Of a stretch of 64,000 bases of DNA, positions 49,942 through 61,498 are shown piece by piece. The translations under genes were made by a program, and so were the position numbers. Each line of letters starts with the position of its first letter. Position 1 is the stretch's first letter. This DNA comes from Lamellibrachia satsuma. Lineage: Eukaryota > Annelida > Polychaeta > Sabellida > Siboglinidae. The notes beneath the pieces are model-generated. The model made no database searches. It was not told the DNA's origin and saw only the letters and a program-made list of their open reading frames with translations. The DNA lies in assembly GCA_033239005.1 (NCBI GenBank), contig BSQZ01000053.1, positions 1,342,001-1,406,000 on the forward strand. The letters are read 5' to 3'.

Positions 49942-51984
49942 GGTTTTCTGGGTAAAACGAGATAATCCATTTTTTTACAATCCGTGTTTCATAGCCACAG
50001 TGTAAATGGAAAGTGTACAGGTATTGGAATATCTTTAAAATTTAGCATTAAAGCAAATGCTAGCAAGGGCTGAAACCTTTACTGCAGATTTCAGTTATGA
50101 AATTTCGCCCATTCAGAAATGTCGCCCGAATTGGTGTTTATAGTGTTTTGTCCAGAAACTCTTAAAAAGTGCACGTGCTAATACTGTAAGGCTGGTAAAA
50201 AAAATCCGTAAGACCTACAAATGAACCCATACGATTATCTATATTCTCATGACAGTCTCATTTTGGGCGTTGTTTGAACTGATGATCTGTAAGTGTAATT
50301 CATTTGCCATTTAACAAACACACGTCATATCCCATAATAAAAAAGCCTTATTCAAAATGCATATATCCATAAGGAATGTCTCCTACCCTCATAAGCTCAT
50401 CAAATTTAAGAACATCCATAAGAGTTGCAGGTAACCCAGAAGTGTAAGCATGTATGCGTGTGTAACATTCACAGTGTTGATTGTTTTATCTTTGTGTTTT
50501 GAAATGCTTTCTGTTACACGTGGTCAGATTCTAGAAAAGTGAGTTCATAACCAAAATTATATGATTTCGCCGTTCTCATCTTTTCACTGTGTCTCATCTT
50601 GTGTTAACAGAAACAGCTTTCTCAATAGTGTTCTGTTAACATCAGTCTGTCGTGAACCAGAGTATTTGATATTGACTTTTAAGTATGTGATTAACAATTA
50701 CCTCCAGATATGTGATATTTACATTAATCTTTTGTTTCATGTATTTAATATTTACCTTCAAGTTTATGATATTTACCTTAATAATTGAATTGAGTAATTT
50801 AAATATTGTTCAAGATAAACGGACCATTTTTTGCTAAGACTAGTTCCAATACGAAATAATACTCTAGATTAATAAAACTGAGTTTGAAGATTTCTTTTTG
50901 TCATATTTTTGTTAATATGACAAAATTACGACAACATGTCGGTTTATATTATTTTGAGAAATGCCCTGAAGAAAAAACAACATACCCAAGGACAGGTATA
51001 GCAATGTCACTGATAAAGTTTAATTGCATTATGGTTAACATGAATGAATTACAGCTACTACAGTATCAGAAAGAAGTTACCATAGTTTTCTGTGTATAAT
51101 AATGCTCCTAAATATAATATGCACCAGACTTTTTGCTCAAATCTGACAGAATTTCTATATTACTATGTATAATGTGCACCCCACTTTTTAGTATCAACCC
51201 TCTGGTTTTCCCCTCTTCTGATATTTTGGCTGAAGAGCGTTTTAGAGGGTCATTTACAGTTACATCATCACCATCAGCATTGGATTTTCACACGGTATGG
51301 TATCGCCTTGTGGCTTAGTCTGCATTGTGGTTTGAATGTTGTGGAATTGTCATTGTATATTTGGTAAACAAAATTTTTTTTAGCCTTACCATGTATAATG
51401 CCTTTTAAGTCAAAAATGAAGTGGGAATGCATATTATACACGGAGACTTATGGTACAATAAAGTTAAATAAAAACAAAAAGGGATATTAAATTTTTGAGA
51501 AAATCCTTTACCAATTATAACATCATATGCTGCTGACATATTTTGCTCATGGGTAAGATCCTTTCATGTGCTGTATTTTAGCATCGTAAGTGACATAGTT
51601 TTTATAAAAACTGAAACGAATTTTCATTTCTTGGTTGCTAGTCATGTAGCAAAAATGTCAACAATGACATTTCTCACTGGTGCGTTACTCTTTTGATGGA
51701 ATATGGTCGTTATTATGGAAATTCCGTGCTGGTATTTGCACGAACCTAACAGGGATTTCTACTGAGACAAGTAAAATATTTTTTTTTAAGGGCGGATGGA
51801 AAATATTAATCAAATCTGTTTAGTATACACAATGACATGCTAGCTCATCTGTGTAATGTATTATTTTGTTTTGATGGAATTATCCGAAATACTGTTAAAT
51901 TATTTTAAACTTGGCCCAGTCGAAATTTGCCAAAACAGAGTGAAAGTAGCTCAGCTTCTAATGATCAAAGTCAATTCATTAGTT

Positions 51985-52095
51985 GATTTTAACAAAAGTA
52001 TACATTTTATTAAACTATTCATGGATTACAGATTCGCACATCAACAAACCTGATTCGTGATGAGCTGAATAAATTGGGGGTGGCATTTAAAAATT
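51985..52095 (+). repeat. Interspersed repeat R1, copy 3
   Basis: Shares CACATCAACAAACC, TGATTCGTGATGAGCTGAAT and the following GG...TTTAAA block with copies at 6420 and 46245. Most diverged of the three. Confidence 0.6.
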
Positions 52096-52421
52096 TAGAT
52101 CTACTCTAAATTCACAATTTGAATTCAGCATTAACTTCATTGTTGCTGGTCGTTGTTGCCAGGTTGAGTGATCAAGTGAGCTGTGTTACGACTGTTATAG
52201 TGAGGTCCCTAATGTGGCCTTGTGGACCATGCGACACACGTTGCTGGAGCCCAACACTAACGGTTTATCGGTGGTCCAACGCTTGCAATCGATACATCTG
52301 ACAGGCGGTAGTAATTGACTAAATCAGTGGCTATCTGCAGGAATCATCAGACAGGGAGACAGCGACTCAGGACATGAACCCAAATATTCTGGCATTGTTT
52401 GACACAACATTGATATTTCTG

Positions 52422-52497
52422 CAATATTGAGTTGTTGAACCTTTGAACCAATATTGAGTTGTTGAACCTTTGAACCAATATTGAGTTTTTGAACCCA
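52422..52497 (+). repeat. 27-bp tandem repeat x3
   Basis: CAATATTGAGTTGTTGAACC + TTTGAAC at 52422 and 52449, with a partial third copy at 52476. Confidence 0.95.
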
Positions 52498-54165
52498 GTT
52501 TCATATAAAAGTGATTGTTTTATTTTCCGCCAGAAACACGAGACATTCAACTTTCACTTAACTAAAAAAAATTTGTTTCTGAGGTGGTTTATTAATAGTA
52601 CAAATTCTGGTCATTCTTATTATAAAACCATTTTATATGGTATAAATTATTATCCATTCTAACATGTTGACCTGATTGCCCAAATGTGTTTTAAAGAGCC
52701 ACAATTATTTAATATAATTTTACTGTTATTTGTTTATTAATGTCGACCTTGCTGTTCCATATGCAATGTAGACATGATATTCAGGGAAAAACACTCAAAT
52801 TACATACATAATGGTAAACTTATATAAATTTTACAATTTGATTTGATTTTAAGTCAAGCCAACTACACCCATTGAGCTGGTGCTTAATTTTAATTTCCTT
52901 GCACCAATCGATTTGAGAATTTCATCATGGATATTTTCCAATCCTTTGTGCATCAGTGTGGCCAAAATATTTCTATTTTTTGTGTGTTTGACAAAATTAC
53001 ACAACCAGTTTTGTGGTATACAGCATACATGTTAGATAATCAGCTATGCAGGAAAGTAAACTGGAATAATATAGACCAATCCAGGATTTGGGCAGCAGCA
53101 AAAATATTCAAAACCTCGACCTTTCGATTGAGTGTATTGCCATCTAAGCATTAACTTAAATTTACTTTATTTGTATGGACATTTAACTAAATTCCCTGGT
53201 GAATCAAGTCTCACTTAAACAAGTATGATTAAGATAATTGTTATTGCATATATAAATTAGTGATCTGACCCCAGTACACATACATTGACTGCCAAAAAAA
53301 TTCTAAAAAGATATGATTGACAATTAGTTGTATTTGCACCTAATAGGGAACCATGGTATAAATCTGTCCACAGTTCCTGCTCTGAGGCCTCAAAGGTTAT
53401 CCCATATATTACCGTGCAGAAATAACCTCGTCTCTACAGGCTGCGACTATTTATTCTTCCACCTGCGAAGCTCCCAATTTGCTGTCCCTATTTTAAGCCC
53501 TATTTCTGGGGTCAGCTTGCTCAGGTGTCAGACTAGAAATAATCGCAGCGTAGGTGTGCTGTTAGCTATCCCTGCAGCGAAGCACAGATGAAAGGTCTGA
53601 CTGTTTCACACCCCTTGGTAGACAGTCATGTTTGACCACTTCAGGGCCAGCCAAAATTTTCAAAACAGCACGTTGTTCTGAAGTTGTATTTTATGAATGT
53701 GTTTAGTATGTACATTTCACCAAGTAAACTATATTTTTCTGGAAAGGGGAGACAATTTTCTATTTAATTCCAGATACATAGTAGTCAGGTAACACATGAG
53801 TCACTTTCACTAACGTGTGCTTTGAACCTCATCCGATATGTTTACGCTGGTAAACATATAACATTTCGGTTTTGTGTTACGACTTTATTATGTGCTCAAA
53901 GGCATCATTGACATAACAGCTGTTTTGTAACGTTTAACCTCAACTGTTTTGTAACGTTTAATTTTAATCAGTGACGTTGCTTCCAGCCAATGGCAATAGA
54001 TGTTGCAAAACAGAGTTGGCAAATTCGGCTTTCATTGTAAAATAGGTCATCGGCTATATCGGCTCGCTGTCACTGAAACGGTTAACGGGTAGATAGCTTG
54101 ACCAGTATAATTAGACTATAGTTACTTCTCTGATTGGTGGCTACTAAAACAAAATGAATGTGGCT

Positions 54166-54478
54166 TCACTGCAGTGGCTGCAAGTGCTGTGCATTCACTG
54201 CTGTGGCTGCAGGCTGCAGCTGTTGTTGATGTCGCTGTGTGGGTCCAGCTGCAGCTGCTATGGATGTCACTGCTGTGGCTGCAACTGCTTTTGATGTCAC
54301 TGCTGTAGATGTCACTGCTGTGGCTGCAGTTGCTGTGGATGCACTGCTGTGGCTGCAGCTGTAGCTGCTGTGGATGTCACTGCTGTGGCTGCAACTGCTT
54401 TGGATGTCACTGCTGTAGATGTCATTGCTGTGGCTGTGGCTGCAGCTGCTGTGGATGTCACTGTTGTGGCTGCATCCA
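54166..54478 (+). repeat. GCTGTGGCTGCA-rich compound minisatellite
   Basis: Alternating units GATGTCACTGCTGTGGCTGC and AACTGCTTTGGATGTCACTG in runs of 15, 18 and 30 bp. All are multiples of 3, so ORFs stay open on both strands (His/Ser/Cys-rich on minus, Cys/Gly/Trp-rich on plus). No evidence of real coding. Confidence 0.9.
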
Positions 54479-56078
54479 GTTATTTCGCAAGATGGATTGC
54501 ATTTGGCACTTATTGAATATAGTGGGCAGTTAACTAGAGCACGTGCTTTAGCAGAAAAAAACATGCCTGCCTTGGACTGTAGAAAAATTTCAGACATGAC
54601 AAATATTCGAGGTAGCCCTAATGAGCATTTATAGGTTTGACTTCTGGGTGCTTTAAAGACAATGCGAGTTCGTGCGAGATCATGCGATTGCATGGAAGCG
54701 TGCTTATGCAAATTGGCTGTACACCGCATAGATACGGATAGTTGTTAAAAACACGACTGATGTGTGCGTTTATACATTCATGCATGCATCCACACGGACG
54801 AACACATGCTCAGTGACTAGGCAACATTGAAATAGCTTGAAATTAAGGTGGCTGTGCAAATATACAAAACTAATACAATAGCAGCCCAGATTGTTTAAGA
54901 TATTATAAGGATTGGATTTAGGGATTTTTATAGGATCCAGACAGACTCCTAAAAATTAATTCATTCAGAAAATTTTGGATTCTATCTTAGATTTTGGAAT
55001 TCTATAGTTCCCCCATAAAATGACACAACAGATTATTTTACGGAGTGAATCCATCAACAGTAACAACTGTAATTTCCTCTGTCCTATTTGAAGATGCCAA
55101 TCACACCGCTCCGATGACTGTGAACTTCCATCCAGTGTTGTTTGCAAAGCAATGTCAAATTGTACCTGCTGTCGTTGCAATATTATTATTATTTTTTTAC
55201 TTCAGTTCCAGCAGGTCCAACGATCCAGTACCAGGACTGATAACGACTTACTTGATACAAGCACTATACATAAATATATACAGATATAAAATATAAATAA
55301 AAAAGGTATAATGCCATGCAAGACTACCATTTAAAAAAGTGAAAAACACTTTTGCACAAGTCGGAAATGTCTATCTTTCTTAGCTAAGCGTTTTTTTTTT
55401 AGTTGTGTGTTTTGTTTGACTTAATGCCGATCAGTTGTACAAAATACGCTGGTCAACAACACAACTAAACTTGAGTCACATGTAAATTTATCTGATGTGG
55501 CAGCTGTTGGACCAATTCTAAAATTGAATCGCGGCAACAAATGATGCGTAATGTGCATCTGTGACTTCACGCAGAGGCGGGCAAAGTATGCTTGTCTGCA
55601 ACTCAACAAAACTCAGTCGCAGCAACCGCCCAATCACAGCACATTTTTGTTGATGATAGTTGCGTAAAATTGCACTTTTTGCGTGTTCACACCAGGTTCC
55701 AACAGTGGGGGTGCATGTACACGCAGTTCCAGAAAATAACGTTATGATCTTGCCAGTATGCTCGAGAGTTGCCACAACATTTGTAGTACAATGTGGGCTG
55801 ACCAATCACATAATGTCGTTGAATGAGTGCCTGCCAAGCAGCCCAAGCTGCACAACCATGAAATGGAATATCGTTGCTAGTTGTGCAGTCACATGACATG
55901 CAACACTAGTTTGGTAATGTATAATTTTTGTCATTCCAGGGGTGAATTTACTTGGAGTTGGGACAGTCTCAGGTCTAGTCTTATTTGTGTGCAATCGCCG
56001 ATCACTAATATAAATCCATCTAAATCATCATATTTTTTGATAAAAAATTATGCAATAAAAAATGTTTTCTGCTTGCAG

Positions 56079-56185
56079 ATTAGTAAGTACAATTTTATCG
56101 ACGCTGGACCAGAAGGGCTTCGATGTGAAAGCACTACGCGCCTTCCGTGTCCTCAGACCTCTCAGACTAGTGTCCGGAGTGCCAA
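56079..56185 (+). CDS. Cav1: Cav1 exon 5: IS3-IS4 loop and voltage sensor IS4
   Basis: Completes Gly232, encodes residues 233-267 and starts Ser268. It reads [20 protein letters not shown], then [15 protein letters not shown]. The basic residues Lys249, Arg252, Arg255, Arg258 and Arg261 are spaced every third position, as in an S4 voltage sensor. Acceptor gcttgcag|ATTAG, donor GTGCCAA|gtatgt. At 107 nt it is 36 nt (12 codons) shorter than the 143-nt vertebrate exon I remember, which fits a short S3-S4 loop. Confidence 0.98.
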
Positions 56186-57146
56186 GTATGTCTCATGTTT
56201 GGATTATCAGGTAGTGTTTGGAGTATCATGTATGTCACTAGTGTTTGGAGTATCATGTAAGTAACTAGTGTTTGGAGTATCATTTATGTCACTAGTGTTT
56301 GGAATATCATGTAAGTCACTAGTGTTTGGAGTATCATGTATGTTGCTAGTGTTTGGAGTATTATGTAAGTCACTACTGTTTGGAGTATCATGTAAGTCAC
56401 TAGTATTTGGAGTATCATGTATGTCGTTATTGTTTGGAGTATCATGTAAGTCACTAGTGTTTGGAGTATCATGTATGTCACTAGTGTTTGGAGTATCATG
56501 TGTGTCGTTATTGTTTGGAGTATCATGTATGTCACTAATGTTTGGGGTATCATGTATGTCGTTATTGTTTGGTGTATCATGTATGTCACTAGTGTTTGGA
56601 GTATCAAATAAAATAGTAAGATCATTATTTGGATTGCCTGTACTAAGTTAGTCACTAATATCGTGTTTGTAGCGTCATGTAAGTCACTTAAACTAATGTT
56701 TGGAGTATCATTCAAGTCACTTAGATTAATGTTTGGAGTGTTTCATAAGTCAGATTAATGTTTTGAGTGTTATGTAAGTCACTAAGAGTAGTGTTTAGAG
56801 TGTCATGTAAGACACTAAAACTAGTGTTTGTAGTATCATGTAAGTCACTGTGATTAATATTTGCAGTACCAAATAAAAGAGTAAGACTGTTCTCAGATTA
56901 TATTGTAAGTTTATTCTGTATTATGTTATATTCGTATTGAAAATAAGTTAGTTAACTGCCAGAATACTGGTTGTGTTCTATGGAGCTTTTGGGGCCTTTG
57001 TGGTCCCTTTATTAATGTAAGATTGTTGTTTGGATTACTAAGTTAGTCACTCAAATTTTTAATGATTCAATGTTTGGTCATTGTTTGCATGTTTACAAGT
57101 GTGTATTGTGGTTTTGAATGATTTAATGCATGGTCGTTGTTTATAG
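56186..57146 (+). other. Intron 5 (961 bp)
   Basis: Starts gtatgt and ends tttatag. More than half is the 27-bp array described next; the rest, to 57140, is unique AT-rich sequence. Confidence 0.95.
56200..56740 (+). repeat. 27-bp minisatellite carrying donor-like GTAAGT/GTATGT motifs
   Basis: About twenty copies of GTTTGGAGTATCATGTAAGT + CACTAGT; the array begins about 15-20 nt after the exon 5 donor. Individual units contain GTAAGT (for example 56257, 56311, 56365, 56392, 56446) or GTATGT (56472, 56526, 56553, 56580), the same hexamers used by real donors of this gene. Degenerate copies continue to about 56870. Its period is a multiple of 3, which explains ORFs on both strands. Confidence 0.93.
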
Positions 57147-57299
57147 GTTTACAAGTGGTGCTCAACTCTATACTACGGGCGATGGTGCCCTTGCTTCACA
57201 TTGCACTTCTAGTTATATTTGTCATCATTATCTACGCCATTGTTGGCTTGGAGCTCTTCTCAGGAACCATGCACAGGACATGTGTCAACAATAAAACAG
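57147..57299 (+). CDS. Cav1: Cav1 exon 6: IS5 and start of the pore turret
   Basis: Completes Ser268, encodes residues 269-318 and starts Gly319. [20 protein letters not shown] (S4-S5 linker and start of IS5) is followed by [19 protein letters not shown], then the extracellular [10 protein letters not shown]. Acceptor tttatag|GTTTAC, donor AAAACAG|gtacga. The 153-nt length equals the vertebrate exon as I recall. Confidence 0.98.
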
Positions 57300-58948
57300 G
57301 TACGAATGTAAAATTTACTCCTTGCTGATTGAAAAAATGAAAAATTATAGAAGTATACCCAGAAATAAATGATTGTAGTAATTTCAAAACTGGTTAAATC
57401 TTAAAACTTCATAGCTTCGTCCATTACAAGTAAACAAACCCAAAACAGTGTCTTCTTCAATGTAATTTATATTTATCAAGAAGATGGCTACATTTATTTT
57501 GTAGTTTTGTTTCTAGTTAGCTGGCAAGTGGATTCGAAGATAAATGCATGAAAAGATTCTGAGAAACCAGCGAGTTCAAACAAGATTTCAAAACTATTAC
57601 AGCTTATCGCAAAGCACAAAAACATGTTATTAAACTGTAAACTGCTGGGAATTCTGATGATCGAATAACACCTAGATGCTGAGGCACCGGCTTAACTAAA
57701 CACACATTGAAATAAATCAGTGATTTGCCTAGGCGTTTTTGGGTGCGTCATGCTATGCTCCCCCCCCGATTATAATGCTGGCCTGCCCAGCAACTGGCTT
57801 TATAGCGCCTTGCCCTACTTGGGCGTTACCATGCAGCTCAAAAGGTGCCCTGATCTGCCACCATCGATCATTTAAAAATGTGCACTAAAGGCATGTTTGA
57901 AAACTTGAAGAATATGCATTGACATTTTATTAAAATGAAAAGATAAATGAACTATTCATGGCTACCGCCATTACAGGAAGCTAGCCATGCCTTCGTGGTT
58001 ATCACATGGTATATCATTTGACCGGCATAAAACGGAAAATCATAACAGATGAATACGACAACGGGTGCATACAGTGAACTACGCACCAGTGTGTATTACT
58101 GATAAAAAGCATTACAGGATATATTCTGTGTGAAACCTAGGACTATTAACAGTGATTTTCACGAAATGATGCAACATTGGAGGAAACAAACGTGCTGCCA
58201 GTGTTTCTTGGTAGGGTTTATTTTGAGGATTGATAATACGTGTTTCACCTAAGTTTATGTATAGCCGACATAGGCTATACATAGGAGAAAGAAGAAAAAG
58301 CCCATGTCATACATTATTCCTACAAAACTATGCCATGAAAAAATAAGTTACGTTATGCTAAATTTTAATTGGAATACATAAGTAGCCTTTGTGCAGCAGC
58401 CACAACCTGGCTGCACGAGAAGGACAGGCAGCTGAGCCTGACCATTGGGTCTAAATAAAATGTGTTGTACTGGAAAGTAACGTATTTTATTTGTTCAGTT
58501 ACACATGTTTCATGTATATCATGTAATAGGTTGCCCCCAAATCTGCCCCCTTGCCCTCAAAATATTTTCATGTAATCGAATTTCAGACTCTGCACCATGC
58601 AAATCACTGTAAATAGATAACGGAATCAGTCCGATATTAGCAAACATAAATGTAGTGCCTCATTCTGGTTGGCTTTGAATTAAGGAAATGTACTATCCAC
58701 CACTCAGCAGTTATATTGTGTGGAAAAGAACTGAGATCCATTATAATTAATGATGTTGCTATTTTACAGGCATCTTAATAAGATATAAATAATAATTGTA
58801 ATTATTAGGATGATATAATCTTAACTATCATTTTCTGGTGTTCTTGTAAATTTATTTGATGTTGTAATCAAACTAAACCCTGTAATTCTTATCTTATAGT
58901 AAATGTAATTGTAGACAGTGAGTATTTATATATCTGTACATTTTTTAG
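57300..58948 (+). other. Intron 6 (1.65 kb)
   Basis: Starts gtacga and ends ttttttag. AT-rich, with no repeat, exon or RNA gene that I can support. Confidence 0.95.
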
Positions 58949-59145
58949 GTGAATTCGCCCTGGAGGACCCCCATCCCTGTGGCAAGGGTTTTACCTGCCC
59001 CGCAGAAAAGGGTTGGGTGTGTGGGGGGGGCAAGTTCTGGGATGGACCCAATAATGGCATCACAAACTTTGACAACTTTGGCCTTGCTATGCTGACCGTT
59101 TTTCAATGTATCACTCTGGAAGGGTGGACCGATGTCATGTATGAT
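58949..59145 (+). CDS. Cav1: Cav1 exon 7: pore loop of repeat I with selectivity glutamate
   Basis: Completes Gly319 and encodes residues 320-384. The Cys-rich turret (Cys329, Cys335, Cys343), where disulphides and alpha2-delta contacts occur in the family, is followed by the pore helix and filter [18 protein letters not shown]. Glu376 (codon 59119-59121) is the repeat I glutamate of the EEEE ring that gives Ca2+ selectivity. Acceptor ttttag|GTGAA, donor TATGAT|gtaagt. 197 nt, as in vertebrates. A run of three Gly codons (GGG GGG GGC at about 59021) makes an eight-G tract. Confidence 0.98.
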
Positions 59146-59206
59146 GTAAGTAGGTCGTTGCCATGGTTACTGGACTGTAAATAGGTTGTTGCCATAACTG
59201 TAACCT
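59146..59206 (+). repeat. 31-bp tandem duplication including the exon 7 donor
   Basis: GTAAGTAGGTCGTTGCCAT at 59146 and GTAAATAGGTTGTTGCCAT at 59177. Use of the second GTAAAT as donor would add 31 nt, shift the frame and meet TAG at 59182. Confidence 0.85.
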
Positions 59207-60161
59207 ATCCGACTGCTGAATGCTGTATTTGTGAGCATTCTGTTTTGCACTCAACATTTGGAAGAAGTTCTTGTAAAGTGTGGTTTAATTGAACAGTTTT
59301 ATGATGAATTTATATACGTGGTATGTTAGTTTTATGTGTAGTAGTTTTTGTCTTTATAAATATGTTCCAATGATTAGCAGTAATAACTTTTTTATTTTAT
59401 TTGAAAACCCTGTTTGGAAAACAAAACGCAGAACATGAATTGATGTATGTATTTAGGAATTTTGGAAAACGAGACACAGAGAACATATCTAAGACAAAAA
59501 AGAAATGCCATTGTACAAAAAGTGGTTAAATTTGTGATATCATTGATGAGCAGTGCTACTTGATGAATGATGTATCTAGTAAATAATTGGCATAATAGAC
59601 AACTGGTTGTAACGACGTAGCGACCTTTCTGTGGGAGTTTGCCACATAAGCTGCATGCTTTATTGCTCAGACTTTTTTATTAGTGTTGTTATTTTGTAAC
59701 GTTTCCTCTTAAATTGAAATAACCTCAGCACTATCTTCAGTTTGGTTGCAGAGTTATGTGCTTAACCTTGCAATTTTTTTAACAATTCACTATAATCTAT
59801 GGTATGGCTGGCAATGCTTTTTTATGTAAATGATTTGTGTTGCCTTTTCTCAGTGTTGATCTTTTTCATCATTGCCTCCATGGCAGATACCTGTGAGCCA
59901 CTTACATACCATATTACTTGCATTGCCTCTGTGGCAGATACTACTTAGCTTCTATGACAGTAAAGGCATTATATGAGATTGACAACTTTTTTATATTTTT
60001 CATTTAATATGTTGCTTTAATGTGGGCTATTTTGCCTCATTGGCAGATTCTTTGTTGCTTCTGTTGCATTAGAAGATCAAGAGTCTGTATTGGTAAAGTC
60101 ATGTTATATAGTATAAACTATATTTATTTTAGCGTCTTGACTGCCTACTGCTTTATGTATC

Positions 60162-60248
60162 AAAATGTGGGCTCTGTGAACCCGACGTCCAGAAGGCTCG
60201 CATCGGGCGTAGTCAGCCTGGCATTGGGTTGTGGAGCCCACATTTCTT
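60162..60248. mobile_element. Small hairpin element (~87 bp)
   Basis: AAAATGTGGGCTC at the left pairs with GAGCCCACATTT at the right, and an inner GAACCC pairs with GGGTTG imperfectly. GC-rich relative to its surroundings. Probably a small MITE. Confidence 0.55.
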
Positions 60249-60698
60249 TGTTTTAAATTTCTTGGGCTTACCCTTAATCCACACAATAAGCGTCATTCAT
60301 TTGGCCTTTTTATTTCTCTATATCTGTGTTGTGTTGTTGATTGCATAAATGTGTTTTAATGAACTACATTAAAAAATATACTTTGACCGTCATCTGCTTA
60401 ATTTGAATGTTTTGGGGCGAGTATCATGTTTTCATTACATGCAGAGAGGTGCGGGTGTTAATAATCAGATGATTCCGTGAACGCTTGACCACGATAAACT
60501 TTGTTCACAGGTATAGGAAATGTACTGACCGACAAGATTGACAGATACAGAAAGGTGAAATTATATGTGGCTCAGTAAAACTCATCTGGGCGGTTGAGAA
60601 CAGATGTAGTCTCTACTATTTAACATGATTTTACAATAAAAATTATTAGACTTTCTGTCTTTAACGACAAGCTGCAACTGTTGTTGTTGTGTTTTCAG

Positions 60699-60802
60699 AT
60701 CAACGACGCAATGGGCAACAGTTGGCCATGGATATACTTTGTCAGCATGATCATCATAGGCTCATTTTTTGTACTTAACCTAGTTCTTGGTGTGCTAAGT
60801 GG
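60699..60802 (+). CDS. Cav1: Cav1 exon 8: IS6, inner gate of repeat I
   Basis: In phase 0; encodes residues 385-418 plus two bases of Gly419. [20 protein letters not shown] then [14 protein letters not shown] forms IS6 and leads into the cytoplasmic I-II linker. Acceptor gttttcag|ATCAAC, donor AGTGG|gtacgt. 104 nt, as vertebrate exon 8/8a. The [13 protein letters not shown] end is where gating and disease mutations cluster in human Cav1.2 (family knowledge). Confidence 0.98.
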
Positions 60803-61382
60803 GTACGTATTAAACTTGTTTTATTTACCCCCTTCAATTTAACCCCCCCCCCCCCGTTTAATTTGTAACTGTAATTCACTGAAGTTAGGGAGCAGTGTAT
60901 TGTTTTTTGTTGAATAAATTCTGTTGCCAGCCGATTCTGAAAAAAACTAAATTTTAATGCAGAAAAATACATTTACATATTTACAATTTATACGCTGTAA
61001 TTTGCATTTCTTGTAAAGTCACTGTAAATTGATGTGGACAAGTTAATATCTGGATGCATCTGGATAGGTATGGACCCAATAAAATAAATCAATCGTGTTT
61101 GCCCGGGACAGAATACATAAGACAAGACAAGGGCCTGTGTGAAAAGCATGTGTGCATAGAGCGAAGTAGTTTCGTAGGCTGTAGCTGCCTGTAGTCATTC
61201 ACGGTGTGGGCAAAATCTAGATTATTATAACTTTTAAAATGTGCTGAAATATCACAAAAAAAAGTGATGTGAAATATTTGTATATCCAGTTAAGCACACA
61301 CATGCAAGCATACGCGCATAAACATACACCGTGCAGTACATGGTACACATGAATTGTAGCTACTGCTATTCACCTGTTGCAG
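60803..61382 (+). other. Intron 8 (580 bp)
   Basis: Starts gtacgt and ends ctgttgcag. Contains a 14-C run at about 60842-60855 (preceded and followed by AT-rich sequence). Nothing else notable. Confidence 0.95.
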
Positions 61383-61498
61383 AGAGTTTTCTAAGGAGGG
61401 TGAGAAAGCAAAAGCAAGGGGTGATTTCCAGAAGCTGAGAGAGAAGCAGCAGATTGAAGAGGACCTTCGGGGTTACTTAGACTGGATCACACAAGCAG
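61383..61498 (+). CDS. Cav1: Cav1 exon 9: alpha-interaction domain (AID)
   Basis: Completes Gly419, encodes residues 420-457 and starts Glu458. [20 protein letters not shown] leads into the [21 protein letters not shown] (61447-61498 plus the next exon). This matches the consensus QQxExxLxGYxxWIxxxE that docks in the groove of the Cav beta subunit, with the key Tyr, Trp and Ile present. One oddity: Gly425 (GGT) stands where the family normally has Arg (KEREKAK). Acceptor ctgttgcag|AGAG, donor GCAG|gtgggt. 116 nt as in vertebrates. Confidence 0.98.

Larger units (their letters stand above)
49883..56078 (+). other. Intron 4 (6.2 kb)
   Basis: Starts gtaagtac and ends gcttgcag. It contains the simple repeats and R1 copy listed here. 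49940-51980, 52100-52420, 52500-54165 and 54480-56078 appear unique and non-coding. A minus-strand ORF of 187 codons (54166-54729) is mostly the repeat array; its 5' part (54480-54729) has no recognisable domain. Confidence 0.9.
59146..60698 (+). other. Intron 7 (1.55 kb)
   Basis: Starts gtaagt and ends gttttcag. Holds the donor-adjacent duplication, weak 'TTGCCTC(C/T)(A/G)TGGCAGAT' repeats at about 59873, 59929 and 60032, and a small hairpin element. I searched it by eye for a second IS6 exon (vertebrates have mutually exclusive exons 8/8a) and saw none. Confidence 0.9.

Noticed and set aside
54166..54729. 187-codon minus-strand ORF
   Set aside because: Most of it is a compound minisatellite with units divisible by 3. 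The non-repeat part shows no known motif, and the opposite strand is open as well.
56268..56715. ORFs of 127 (+) and 143 (-) codons in intron 5
   Set aside because: A 27-bp array keeps several frames open on both strands. The plus-strand frame is not continuous with the Cav1 exon frame.
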